Both the position numbers and the translations under genes were made by a program. The notes under the pieces were generated by a model. It searched no databases. It worked only from the letters and a program-made list of their open reading frames with translations, and had not been told where the DNA came from. From assembly GCA_004151065.3 (NCBI GenBank), contig NWUY0300020184.1:29685-66505 (forward strand): DNA of 36,821 nucleotides, in the 5' to 3' direction. Of the stretch, positions 22,751 to 35,099 are shown one piece after another; positions within the stretch are counted from its first letter, which is position 1, and every line of letters begins with the position of its first letter. Source of the stretch: Larix sibirica. Lineage: Eukaryota; Streptophyta; Pinopsida; Pinales; Pinaceae.

Positions 22751-23330
22751 NNNNNNNNNNNNNNNNNNNNNNNNNNNNNNNNNNNNNNNNNNNNNNNNNN
22801 NNNNNNNNNNNNNNNNNNNNNNNNNNNNNNNNNNNNNNNNNNNNNNNNNNNNNNNNNNNNNNNNNNNNNNNNNNNNNNNNNNNNNNNNNNNNNNNNNNNN
22901 NNNNNNNNNNNNNNNNNNNNNNNNNNNNNNNNNNNNNNNNNNNNNNNNNNNNNNNNNNNNNNNNNNNNNNNNNNNNNNNNNNNNNNNNNNNNNNNNNNNN
23001 NNNNNNNNNNNNNNNNNNNNNNNNNNNNNNNNNNNNNNNNNNNNNNNNNNNNNNNNNNNNNNNNNNNNNNNNNNNNNNNNNNNNNNNNNNNNNNNNNNNN
23101 NNNNNNNNNNNNNNNNNNNNNNNNNNNNNNNNNNNNNNNNNNNNNNNNNNNNNNNNNNNNNNNNNNNNNNNNNNNNNNNNNNNNNNNNNNNNNNNNNNNN
23201 NNNNNNNNNNNNNNNNNNNNNNNNNNNNNNNNNNNNNNNNNNNNNNNNNNNNNNNNNNNNNNNNNNNNNNNNNNNNNNNNNNNNNNNNNNNNNNNNNNNN
23301 NNNNNNNNNNNNNNNNNNNNNNNNNNNNNN
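22751..23330. other. Assembly gap (580 N)
   Basis: A run of N. Open frames reported across it are artefacts. Sequence on the two sides cannot be assumed to be contiguous. Confidence 0.99.
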
Positions 23331-25234
23331 ACAACATCTCCTCCATACTTGACTGTAAAACACCTTGATCCTCTCGATGCAATAAATATTATTTTAATAA
23401 AATAATTTATAATAATTTAAAAATAAATTACATATACCTAAAATTTTAATAAATAATTACATAAAATTTATTTTCCAAATAAAATATTATTTTCGTTTAA
23501 ACAACCTAATAAACTATTGTATGATTGCCATCGAAGTTAATTTGAGCACTCCTTTGGATTCATTCACACGTCATAAAAGATGGAATGAAGATTGTCCATA
23601 GGCTAAACTAATAAATTTTTCTAAATGATGTTTTTAAAATTAAAATAATAATAATAATAATTTTGTAAAAGACTACTATATATATATTATAATTTATATA
23701 TATTTTTAACAAATAATTATGAAGATATACTAATTACTACATATAATAATTAAATAAAGTCCATGATGGAGTTTTACTCAATTGTGATTAATTATGTTCG
23801 AGAATTTTAAGGATGCTTTCGATATGAAAGTTATATAGAAGATTTTGTGTCAATCTTGTGAATTAATAATTATGAGTATGTTATTGGACACTATATGTTT
23901 AGGTCAACTTAGAAAAATTGGGTAGCTGGGTAGCTTTCTTAAGTAGGATTGATTTTTGATTGCTTGTATTGTCATTTAAGGACATGGAAAAAATTGGATA
24001 ACTTTCTTAAATGGGATTTGATTTTTTTTATTGCTTGTGGTTGGAAATTATTATTGAATTAATGTAGTGGTTTAAGTTAGATTGGAAAAAGTGGATAGCT
24101 TTTTTAAAGTAGGATTGACTTTTGATTGCTCATAATTGGAAATCATTAGTGGTTTAATGTAGTGTCATTTCAGGATTGGAAAATATGGTTTAGGTTAAGT
24201 TAGTGGGAAAAAAGTAAATATTCTTTTAAGTGGGATTTTTTTTTTATGGTTTAAGAATTACATTATTTAATTTAATGTAGTTCACTTTATTTTAATTTAT
24301 TTTGAATATAAGATTAAAGTTAAGGTTGGTTATGGAATTGTGAGTTATATGTAAAGATGATAAAAACAAGGTGAAAGCATTTTTTTTTAAAAACAAAAAG
24401 AAAAATATTAAAGGTGTCACTTTAATGAAATGAGGGATAATAAAAAAGCTCAAGAAGGAGGTTTTTTTTGCAGAGACATGTTAATCTAGAGGATCACTTC
24501 TAACATTCAAAGAAGCAAATAAATGTGTGATGGGCATGGGCATAGCAATCATTAGGTCTACGATGCTTCATAGGTCTATCATGTGAGCTTGGATGTTGGT
24601 TTAGGGGTTTCTTCCTACCAGTGTCAGAGTGTTGGAAGTGAGAGGGAATCAACTTGGTGCATGTTAATTTGGGGAATTGGCCTTTGATAAGTTTTCAACA
24701 AAGGTCAGACATCTCTTGGAAGAAGAGGGCTAAATATCTTATGTCTTCATAAGCCATGAGTGTTTGCAGAGAACTAAGCGAATTTATGAAGTGATAAAAG
24801 AGACATCCTGTAATCTCGTAGTAGGAAGAGCACCAGAATATAAATTGATCCTTGATATTAGGTTTTAAGGCACATATCTGAAAAATACAATACTCTTGAT
24901 AAAATTGTGATTGTGCATTCATCTTGAAGCAAAGTATGTTGCACCATTGGATGAAGCATACAATGACACAACAAGACTTACCTCAAAATGAACACAAAAC
25001 CTATTAGATAATTAAGGTTTGTAATATATGTGTGTGTGTAGGGGAGAGGGCATATGCTTATGTTTTGTTTAATCCATAAGGGAAATTATGGTTTGTTGAT
25101 ACGAGTTGATTTATACTTCTAACATGCTTTTGTTCATACTTTGTGCAAAATTAATTTGTATTATTTTTTTATGTGTCTAATATTGGAAATTTTGGTTGAA
25201 GATTTCTTAATTATAATTAAGTGCCCGTGTAGCT
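23331..25234. other. Very AT-rich tract with simple and degenerate repeats
   Basis: (ATA)n near 23645-23660 and (TA)n near 23677-23688. A loosely repeated unit (ggata/gcttt, then tta and gggatttgatt, then ttgcttgt) recurs near 23928, 23996, 24092 and 24215 with growing spacing. A 75-codon minus frame at 24695-24922 has no recognisable domain. I see no gene. Confidence 0.4.
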
Positions 25235-25345
25235 TGTGGTCTTGAAAAGAATTGTTTTGAGAAGTTGGTTTTGTGGTCTTGAAAAGAATTGTTTTGAGAA
25301 GTTGGTTTTGTGGTCTTGAAAAGAATTATTTTGAGAAGTTGGTTT
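25235..25345. repeat. 37-bp tandem repeat, three copies
   Basis: Units start at 25235, 25272 and 25309 (tgtggtcttgaaaagaatt, then gttttgagaagttggttt), essentially identical apart from one substitution in the third. The period is not a multiple of three. Confidence 0.95.
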
Positions 25346-26579
25346 TTTGTGAGACTTAAATTAGAGAAAGACAAATATATATAATGTTTTTCTAATTGTA
25401 TATTCAAAATTAATAATATTTATATATAGAATTTAAAAAAAAATGGCAATATATATTGTTTAAAATTTGTTTTAGATTTACTTGTATGGTTTTAGTGTAA
25501 TTGAAAATGATTTAATACCAAAAGGAGGGAGGAAAATGATAGAGATCTCAAATTTTCGAAATTCCAAAACTTGTTGTGCTCCAAGACTTGCAAGTAAAAG
25601 ATCTTATGAAATTGTCATAATCGAAGGAGACAACGACAAAACATGAGTTAACTATAGGATTAAAAAGACAGTCATGTATTTTCAACCATTGAATCCATAT
25701 AGTTGAGTTATTTTGCCTCCCTTTGGGAATCTTCCATCATCCCATGGTACTTAGAGCCTTCTAGAAACATCTTTTATAGAGATAGGTTGACATAGTTTGT
25801 GGTTAGAGCGAAAAGGCCTTCAATAATGGAGAGGATTGTATCTAGTTCGTGGAATTTCATCCTTAGACTGTTAAGAGAATTTTTAAATTATTGTTCCCAA
25901 CATGTAAGATCCAGAATGTGCTTCATTTATTCCACATGAACATATTCTTTAGTTGTGTTGGCTTCCATAAAATTAGCCTCAACTTGTGACTACCATGCTT
26001 CTACTTACTTAGAATCCATAAATGGACTGTCTTGAAGACCTACAATCTCCTTAGAGGAACTTATCACACTTTTTCAACCCTGACGTACCTCCCTATTGAT
26101 GGCCAAGCAATAATCACAATAGTCCATTGTGAAAAATCTTTAAGAGATGAAGAGGAAAGGAAACCCCAGGAAGAATCCAAAATGAGAGTAGAGAAGAATG
26201 ACAATGTTTCAATGAATTTCCACGAGAACATGTTAAATGAATGTCCTTATTGCATCCATTAACTTCTATCTATCTTGGGGATAATGACAATATTGTGACC
26301 ATGGATTTCCATGTTCCTTGTACATCAATGAGAATATATCTCGATGGGACATTTAATCCCTTGGATAAGGAATGGAAAGAAGGCGAATTGAGAAGGAGAA
26401 GTAGCATCAGATGAAATGATCATCGACAAGAAATAACATCTATGAGGAGCATTAAAAATTAGAGTTAAATCCCCTTCTTCCAATAATCCTTTCTCACCAT
26501 TATGGAACTGGAAACACAACTTTTTGTTCCCTTTTCTTCATTCAAACTCATAAAAAACCTTTGAATTGTAAGCCTCCTT
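25346..26579. other. Unassigned sequence downstream of a minus-strand LINE
   Basis: On the minus strand this follows the LINE RNase H block and includes a possible helical stretch near 25750-25900 (FKNSLNSLRMKFHELDTIL) broken by stops. It may be the decayed end of that LINE or older repeat DNA. The plus-strand frame 26032-26262 is not recognisable. Confidence 0.35.
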
Positions 26580-28250
26580 TATTTTCCATTTCGTCCATAT
26601 TGAATTTAATGTGTCTCTTGACCTAAAAATAGACATGCAAATATTTGAGCAAAGGAAGCATTCTTTGAAAGATACAAGCTATGATCAAAGCGTAAGGTGT
26701 TTTGAATCAGAGCTCGAACTATTATGGAAAATTCTCCTATAAATAAAATGTTTTTCTGATATCTCATAAAAGAGCTCAATCCCTTAATATTTAACCCAAA
26801 CCTCAACTTCGTTGTATGTAGCTAGTCTGATTCCCCATGCATATGCTATCTCCCAATGTCCTTTAAGATCCATGATGATCCCTCCTTGTCTTACCACCCT
26901 TGGATTTCCTTTCGACACCTCATCGAAAAATAGGAGGTACCTTTATTGCTAAGATATCCACCAATTGAATTTCTCCTCTCTAATTTAAGCTTCTAGGCAG
27001 GGAAAAAATATGTATGATTCAAACTTATCTTGTTTGGGTTTGAGGTCTTATTCAAGATGGATTGAATCCAAGCACACTAAAGAGTATAATAACACATAAC
27101 ATAATTTGAATACATGCCCTCAATAATGATGGCTTCCTAAAAAAGGATTCTTGTTGCTTGAATAATTCTTCGGGGGTTAGGAGGATTTGCTTGAAAGATG
27201 TATTAGCTATGCGGTAACTAGATTTTCTAAGATAAGAACTTTGAAAGCATTGTTCAAAATATACCCAATAGAAGTTTGTTTTTGAATCTAGAGGGACAAA
27301 CCTTTCTCCAAAAGATCATGGCATGTTTCTAATACTTAGAATGAGTTCATAACTCCACTTTGAGTTTTTCGAGTAACAGTGCTCCAAATCCACTAAGTAA
27401 CTTTACATTCAAGAATAAATGAGAGGAATACTTTTTTACAAATCTGCGAAGAGAAAAAATTGAGTGACCACAAATTCCTCTCTTTGTAAGGTTTTCAACC
27501 ATGAGGAGCTTATTCTTGACTAGGAGCCAATAAAAAAAAACTCCACTTTTGGAATGCCTTCTCATATCCATGTTTTCTTCAAAATGGAGGATTGGAAGGG
27601 AGATCTTGTTGAGACAACTAAGATTTATTTATTCCATTGACAAAATATTCTTCTCCATGTGGACCTGAGGACCTTTCATCCTCATGTGCTTGCTAGAGGG
27701 GTACCAATACTTTGAGATACTTAATTAGATCTATGCATGCCTCTTGGATGTCTAGAGGGGGAGATAAAGTGACCCAATTGGACCATTGCTTCTCTTCACC
27801 TGAGTTCCATACTGAAAGATCTACCATAGTCACAATTCAAGAGTTTCCAATAATGTGTATTGTCTACTCACCTTGTGATTCTAATTTATTAAGATATTTC
27901 CCAAAATGGTGTCATCCTAAAGGGATATCCCTTTACCATTGCTTGCTCTTTAAAATAAGAATTGTTGAATGAGAGGATTGTTTTCTTTGAATAGTCTCCC
28001 TATGGGGATCATTTTACATCAACAAGGTGGGCATCCAAACAATTCCTTCTCAATCCATCCATAAAATATTTCTTGTGGCGAGATTCCTTCCACCAACATT
28101 TTTTTCCTAAATATTTGGTCATGAGCACTAGATACTGGACTACCAAAACTCCCCTGTCAAAAGGCCTTTGAATGACTTTCCAGTTGACAAGGTTTAACTT
28201 ATTCTTATTGTTGGACTCCCTCCTTTCCAAAGAAAATTCTGGGTTACTTT
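26580..28250 (-). pseudogene. LINE ORF2 3' half (post-RT, zf-RVT, RNase H)
   Basis: Three blocks in the correct order on the minus strand. First, post-RT sequence in the 73-codon frame 28009-28230 (LNLVNWKVIQRPFDRGVLVV, compare the LVSWDKVC..GGLGI pattern of plant LINEs). Second, a zinc-binding RT-associated block in the frame 27347-27571 (FFYWLLVKNKLLMVENL then TKRGICGHSIFSL), with the expected cysteines mostly lost. Third, an RNase H start near 26880-26930 (FFDEVSKGNP, then GIIMD) and its continuation (SYAWG-like and NEVEV). Stops and frameshifts separate them. It runs toward lower coordinates, divergent from the next LINE. Dead copy. Confidence 0.65.
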
Positions 28251-28559
28251 ATCTATTTATTGAAGAACACCATCATGATCAAATAATAAAGAGAACATAA
28301 CAATGGAGAACTCGATGGACTTGAAGAATGTGGTAATTCAATGGACTTGATCCCAAATTAGTATCCTACAAAATTCAAGATTAAATATATCAAACTTACT
28401 TATATACATGTGCCAAAATAATTAATAACATACCAAACAATTGAAACATAAATATAAGTGCAGGGAATACATATTGAAACTTTGTCAAAACTTGAGAAAT
28501 CACAAGGATAGGTAAATATACAACATGATACATGAGAATTTGTGTATATATGAAAGTTT
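28251..28559. other. Spacer between two head-to-head LINE remnants
   Basis: AT-rich, with a short repeated phrase (cgatggacttgaagaa and caatggacttgatccc, 28312-28351). No gene seen. The junction between the two elements lies in or near this stretch. Confidence 0.4.
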
Positions 28560-29290
28560 AAGGATCCCTACTAGACTCTATAGGCAGAATGTTTTAGGAC
28601 TTTGAATGGATCTAGACATTGGACTATGAAAATATCCCTTTCATATGTCAAAAATGCCATGATCATGGCCATATATTTAGGGGTTGAACTCTAAACATAC
28701 TCCCTATAAACAAGAATATGGAAGACAACAAGGAAAATGAATGTTTTGTCAAAATTTTCTCCAAAAGAAAATCTGGGAAAAAAGAGTATCGTTGGATACT
28801 TCCTCTACACCTGCCATGAACAACAACTTCCAAACACTGAGCACTGGGAAAGAGAGCCAAGATCCAAAACCTCATGAGATTTGCATGCAAACCCTCGGCT
28901 AGAATTCAATCCAATAGGAGGACCAAAAGTGAAGGAAGAGGGTTGAATCCCCCATAGAAATAGGGATTGAAAATCCAACAATGGGAAAGAAGATCATTGA
29001 GCTAGAGGATTTATAAATTGAAACAAAGGATAATACTCAATCTAATTCAAAAGAGAAACATACAGATCTGAATAAAGATTTTATCATGCTCGAAGTGGAT
29101 ATTCCAACACTTATTGAAACCTATCGAGAAATGTCTCTAACAAATATATCAAAAGAAGAACTTCAAAAGATTCAAATGGAGAACAATAAGAGGAATCACA
29201 AAGCTTATCTTTGGGACACAAAACCTAGGTCAATCCTTAGGTTTGGGCATTAAAGCAATTTACTTAAAGCCACCCAAGAAAATAAGAGTT
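28560..29290 (+). pseudogene. LINE ORF1 remnant with broken CCHC zinc knuckle
   Basis: The plus strand reads LDYENIPFICQKCHDHGHIF near 28623-28680, the usual run-in to the CX2CX4HX4C knuckle of plant LINE ORF1 proteins. Cys codons are at 28646 and 28655 and the His codon at 28670. The fourth ligand, normally Cys, is TGA at 28685-28687: one base change converts the key residue to a stop. Downstream is charged and low-complexity, with more stops. The N-terminal part was not found, so ORF1 is truncated at its 5' side. Confidence 0.6.
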
Positions 29291-29425
29291 GAAGAAAAGA
29301 AGAGGGGAGAAAAATAAGAAAGAAAAAATTCCAGGAGGAAGGAGCCCAACTAAGAGACTATGTTAGACTGCCGCTCTTAGGTAGAAATACCTTATCAATC
29401 CCACCAAAGTTTAATGATGAGGTTG

Positions 29426-32400
29426 AAAATAATCTCTTGAAACATTAGAGGCCTAAATAGCTAAGGCAAACAATGTACTCTACGAAATAGAGTACAGAAG
29501 GAAGAATCCTCCATAGTTATATTATAGGAAACACAATTTAATAAGAAAACTATGGAAAAGATTACATAAATATGTTGGAAATGATGTGCTTCTACAATAA
29601 TTGGAGCAATTGGATTCTCGAGAGGAATAGCTATTTTATGGAATCCTTCACCGATTAACCTACATATGTTCTTAGAAATAGGTAATACCATCACAAATCA
29701 TTTATCATAAATAGGAGCAGTGAAAGGATGATTCATAACAAATGTCTATGGACCTAGCCTTCTACCAGATAAACTATCCTTCTTGGAATACCTTTGAATC
29801 ATGAGGGAGGTCTTAAAACACAGTCATTGAATATTCAAATAAAACTTCAGCATGGTTATTTCTCTTTTAGAGAAGAGAGGTATACTTATACATCTATACT
29901 TAGACAATGTTAGTTACAAAGAGACCATCATCGAGATGAGGATGGTATAAATGAAAAAAAAATTGTCACACATGGAAATATAGAATAGGATGTACTAATC
30001 AAATCATGGATTGACTTCATCATTTATATTTCTAAATCAGTCATCAATATAGGAACTCCCTTGATAGCACAAGTTCTTAATTTGTCCCAAGAACCTTAAT
30101 GTTCAAATTCCAACAGAGACTCAAAAATATGAAAGCCATAATTAGGAAATGGAAAAAGGAAGTTTTTGAGAACATCCTCCAAGTCCAGAGGAAATTAGAA
30201 AAGCAATTGGAGGAAAACTAAACCCTTATTGTTAAATAGGGTAGAGATTCCAATCTAGCCAATAAGGAGTATCTCATTCAGAAGTCAATGGATACCAAGG
30301 ATAGACAAGCATAAAATTTGTGGAGACAACAACTATGGTTAGACGACTTAAAGAGGGCGACTACAATTCCAAGTTCTTTGACAAATGATCAACATAAAAA
30401 ATTTGAACAAAATATACATGTTCCAATCCTCTTAGGGAGGCACGCTGGAAGGAAATGAGGATATTGAAGAAGAACTAAAATCTTATTGTCAAACTCTCCT
30501 CTTGGATCTAGGATTAGAGAAATAGGTAATAATTGAATCGGTTCTCCAAAATATCCCCAAGATAGTTTCCTCTGATCAAAATCTCACCCTCATGAGGGAA
30601 ATATTGAGAATAGAGGTCGAATACACAGTCATGGGAATGGCTTCAGGGAAATCCCTAGGGCCTTATGGTTTTACAATGGACTTGTTCCAAATTTGTTGGT
30701 CTGTAGTGAGATCCAATGTTTGGCAAGTTATAGAAGACTCGCGAGCCTTGAAACGTATCCTGCAAGCTCTGAGCTCCACCTTCGTAAAATTCATACCTAA
30801 GGAAGAAAGGGCGAATACCAATGTAATATATAAAATAATCACCAAAATCATTTCCAACGGACTCAAGCCCATCGTGAACCTCATCACTTCGAGTGAGGAA
30901 GGAGGTCACATAGAAGGCGTGTAGATCCTAGATGGTATCATAATTTCGCATGAAGCATTGTGTTCCTTAAAGACGATGGAAAGGTCATGTATGTTAATCA
31001 AGCTTGATCTATCCAAAGATTTTGATAGACTCAATTGGGATTTTGTAACGTAAATGTTGATAGATTTTGAGTTCTATCCTCATTAGATCCACTAGGCTAA
31101 AAACCTTATTTCCTCCACTTCTTTTTGTGATTCTCATCAATGGATCCCCCTCCAATTTTAATCAATATCAGGGTCTCAGGGAAGGAGACACCTTTCACGT
31201 TGATTTTTTATTCTTATGGAAAATGGCGTAGGAAGTTGTTTGAAGAACACAATCTCCGTAGGTGTTCTCAGAGGCCTTTGTTTTCATAATCAAACTAGCC
31301 CTCTTTCCCATCTCTAGTTTGTGCATGATGCTTTTTTAATGGGATTCCCATCTTCCTTGGAAGCCTTAGCCTTCAAATCTATCATTGACCCTTTCCTTAT
31401 TGCTTCAAGGATAGTTGTAAACCATCAAAAATATCAAATTTTCTTTCTCTATACACCCACACCCCATTACCCAGCGGAACATTGCTAGAATCCTTGGTTA
31501 CGAAATAAATCCTTTACCTACAAAATACCTTATAGCCCCTCTCTTCCACAATGATGCTCGCAATACCTATTTGGAAGATATTCTCATTAAGATGAAGTAC
31601 AAACTCAACTCCTAAACTTTTAGAGCCCTTAATCTCCTAGGCAAAATCACCCTCCTCAACTCAATCCTATGATCAATGCCTTTGTATCTATTTTCCTTGT
31701 TGTCTACACCTCCTATAATTATTAAATCCATTGAAAGCCTCCAACGATATTTATTTTTTGGAGGGCCAAACAAATAAAGAAAGTGGGCCCTATAGCTTGT
31801 AATAAAGTGTGCCTCCCTAAGTCCTCAAGGTATATAGGTGTCCAAGACCTACATATATTTAGAAATATCTTAGTTGGAAAATTCTAATGGCACTAGATAA
31901 CCAATAGCATTGAGCTATGGAGTCAAATATAGAAGGAAAAATATGTAGGGAACATACTAGAACATGAACAAATAATGCTTGGAAGTATTTTGTATATAGA
32001 AAAATGCCTGGAGGAGTAGAGGAATAGTGTAATCAAATTACTTCCAGGAAGTAAGAAATAGATAATTATATGCCCTATTGTTCCATGACTCTTGGCAACA
32101 ATTGCCTAACTGTAGGAGAACCAAAGTCTAACATAAATTAGGGAACACTTTCAACCCTTGAATTGGACCAAAGTTTCTTAGTATTCGGTAGAGGACAAAG
32201 GGTTATCGCCTATGAATTGGAGAAGCTAGAAGCTAATGCACAGTCTTGGTCTTCCATGTCCACTAGAACTTCTTACATCAAAACTTTAAAATAGAAGAAT
32301 CAAAACTCAAGCTAATCAAGACATTCTCAATTGGGAACAAAAAGGGGAAGGAAATTTTCAAGAAAAGGAGGCGTATGACCAAGAAGCGAGTAATAGTTCC

Positions 32401-33510
32401 TTGGAGAAAGACATAGTTTGGGGAAAAGTATGGAATTATAATATCTATCCCAACGTATCCTCCTTCCTCTAGATATTGGTATAGAAAAATATCCTAACTT
32501 GGGATAAAATCCATCAAAGGAGATTTAAAGAACCTTCTATATGCTTGACGTGTGGGCGAGATCGGGAAACAATGAATCGCCTCTTCAACAAATGCAAAGG
32601 TGGAATGGATACAAGATAAAGGTGCGAATGTGTTTAGGTAGATGGAAAATATTAGGGATAACATATCTCATATGATTAGAGGTTGGAGAGATTCCCAGTA
32701 TGAAAATAAGATCTTAAGCAAGATATAGGGCCTCTTTGTATGCTTCTTGCTCTAAGGAATATGGAAAGGAAGAAACGATAGAACCTTCAACCATAAGAAA
32801 ATAAAAACCAAAGATATTTGGAATGTGATTAGAAAGAAAATCATGGAAACAACCACCTCCTTGGATTAGAGATAAGATTTTAAAAAGTGCCACCTAATGA
32901 GCACATAATTCTAGCCATATGGGGCATTGACTTTAATATCCCCCAAATATCTAAATCTCCATACATTCTACATGCCCACTCACTAGAACTTTGGTACCCT
33001 CCCTGGTAGAATTTCTTCAAAATTAACTTTGATGGCGCTTCAAAAGGAAACCTTAGACTAACAAGAGCAGGAGGAATCTCCACGGATCATACATGTAAGA
33101 TCCTCATAATCTTCACAAATTTATTAGGAATGGATACAAACAATTTAACAAGAATCATAGCAATGGAAAAAGGACTTCAACTACAAAAAGAATAGGGCTA
33201 TGCCAGATTGATAGTAGAAGGGGACTCTCAAATTTTGATTTGGGATCTTAAGAAACCTTTGAATAGGGAAAGGATTGAGAAAATATACAATAACTGGAGG
33301 TTGACTATGGCTTGGGAAAACATTCAAAAAATTACTAAAGTATTTTCAATAATCATCCCTCAAAATGTTAGACATAAGGCCAATTACTTGGAAAACAAAT
33401 TGGCTAATGAAGGAATGACTCAAGTGGACAAGGATCTAGACACAACTTGGGATAACCTTAACCCATCCATGCTCAAAACATATTACCTCCACTTTAAAAT
33501 TTGGATATAG
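29426..33510 (+). pseudogene. LINE ORF2 remnant: endonuclease, RT, zinc-binding and RNase H
   Basis: Blocks appear in canonical order with many stops and frameshifts. Endonuclease start: IIS-stop-NIRGLN at 29429-29458, where the stop TGA (29438-29440) replaces the usual Trp. RT: GPYGFTMDLFQICW in the open stretch 30592-30924, then KLDLSKDFDRLNWDFV (about 31000-31050), LREGDTF (about 31170) and the catalytic box FVHDAF (31318-31335), in which the first aspartate is His. Zinc-binding region: DKIHQRRF, CLTC (Cys at 32542 and 32551), then NRLFNKC, with Arg in place of the conserved His. RNase H: NFDGASKGN (Asp at 33031), then an in-frame TAG at 33193-33195, then EGDSQILI in the open stretch 33208-33510, ending HKANYLENKLANEG. 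A nearly full-length but dead plant LINE. Confidence 0.8.
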
Positions 33511-33975
33511 CTCACTTAGATGGGGTTAAGGTGACATGTGTTGAGGAGGTTATTGTATCCACAACTATAAATAATGCGACGAATGGATAACACTCTTTAG
33601 GTCACAGACATACATGCCAAGGGGGTTCAACGTATTCGCTAGGTAGTAAACAATGTTGCAATCACTCCTATCAATAGAGAGTAGGTACTACACCACACTT
33701 AGCACATCTCTTGTCCTGAGGGCAATTTGTGTAACAATAATGAAGAGGGATGTGATCTCTGATCCAATGAGGAGGGACTTCGAGTTTGTGTTTTATGAGG
33801 AGGGGTCCATACAGCCATACGGATAGGCCATATAGGTTGTACTACGGTGCAAATAGATCTGGCATGGCAGCAACTTGTTCTCAGATCTGTTTGTCGTTTT
33901 TCCTCATGGGCAGGCATAAAATCCTTTGTTTGAGGTGTCCTTGTAAGTTTTGAATATTAATGATAACTTATTTTG
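33511..33975 (+). mobile_element. LINE 3' UTR and end
   Basis: Follows the RNase H stop. It ends in tccttgtaagttttgaatattaatgataa, a form common to plant LINE 3' termini, without a long A-tail. The 72-codon minus frame at 33699-33917 is a shadow. Confidence 0.5.
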
Positions 33976-34636
33976 AAGGATAAATTTTCGAGTTCCATGT
34001 TTTATACTTTCGTTGTTTGTTTCCCAGTCATATGTGTGATTAATGCATGCTTAGATTTATTTATGTTATTAAGTAAATTTTAAGATCTGGATTTATTTGA
34101 TAAAGAGGCATAGGACAACAGTCACCTAGGGCTGGGGAAATTTAACAATTCAAACATGCTAAACACTTGCTTGTCTTTCACTAATATTGTTGCATGTTTG
34201 ATTGATTCTTCATAACATGATAACACATATGCTTACCCTATCTCTACTACAACCCTATGCATGTTAGTCCATGTTTGATATTGGATGTGACTCCAACACC
34301 CCCTATAGCCAAACAACAACTTCCACTTTTTTTAATATTTTGGACACAACTCTACCCATTGACTCTAACCTTGGAAATTAAGATACTTACAGTAATTAAA
34401 CAAGCACGCCTTTGTTGATATTTTGGAACACTGAGCAACCTTGTCCTCCAACTAATTTTCAATGAAACCACCATCTCCTCTAGTATTTGGAAGCAAAATC
34501 ACCAACTTGACCAGTCATGTTGATTCACCTTAGTAGTTGCCTTGATTTAGAGGCATGCCTATGAACTGTTATTTTTTACTAAATTTTTTTTTCTATTGTT
34601 TAGTATCTCCCACACATCTTGTAGTTCTTAAAACAA
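33976..34636. other. Unassigned sequence
   Basis: AT-rich, no recognisable frame or repeat. It separates the LINE end from the next minus-strand remnants. Confidence 0.4.
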
Positions 34637-34960
34637 TTAAATGACTTTGATACAAGTACCAACTATATCTTCAACGAAATGTTCTTCTTCATCACCATTG
34701 GTTTCACTACTCCCTTTAACTGGGTTTGTAGTGCCAAGTAGTGTATCTTGGTCGGTTACAGTGGAAACACTTTCCCCTCTTTTTCCTTGAAATGGAACTT
34801 AATCTATTGGATTTCTCCCAGTTAATTTATTTGCATATAAAGTAAGCGGATTATAAGTTGTAATCTCACAAGTTCTCTTGAATCGTCTTTCTTCTTCAAG
34901 GAGAATAGTAACCAAGTTTTCTATCATTTGTGACAATAGATTTTTTAGGGTGAACTCCAT
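34637..34960 (-). pseudogene. Unidentified 108-codon frame with one internal stop
   Basis: From an ATG at 34958-34960 the minus strand reads 53 codons (starting MEFTLKNLLSQMIENL, then LLEEERRFKR), a single TAA, then 53 more codons (GKRGESVSTV, then ETNGDEEEHFVEDI) and a stop at 34637-34639. The first half is amphipathic and helical, the second acidic. One stop in 107 codons in such AT-rich DNA suggests formerly coding sequence. The pattern would suit the N-terminal part of a gag-like protein, but I do not recognise a family. Confidence 0.3.
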
Positions 34961-35099
34961 GTTGTTGAACACTATGTCATGCTTTTTAATAGGTCCACCT
35001 TTTCATGATCTTCATCGATGAATCAACCCCATGATCTTTCTTTTTAATAAGATCACATTTGCATGATCTTTTTAATAGGCCATTTGGGGATGGATCAAC

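Noticed and set aside
22704-23382. Long open frames of 206-219 codons on both strands
   Set aside because: They run through the N gap and consist almost wholly of undetermined residues.
24695-24922. Minus-strand 75-codon frame
   Set aside because: Short, no recognisable motif and no splice or repeat context to support it.
30655-30909. Minus-strand frames of 74 and 84 codons
   Set aside because: Shadows of the plus-strand LINE RT block GPYGFTMDLF.
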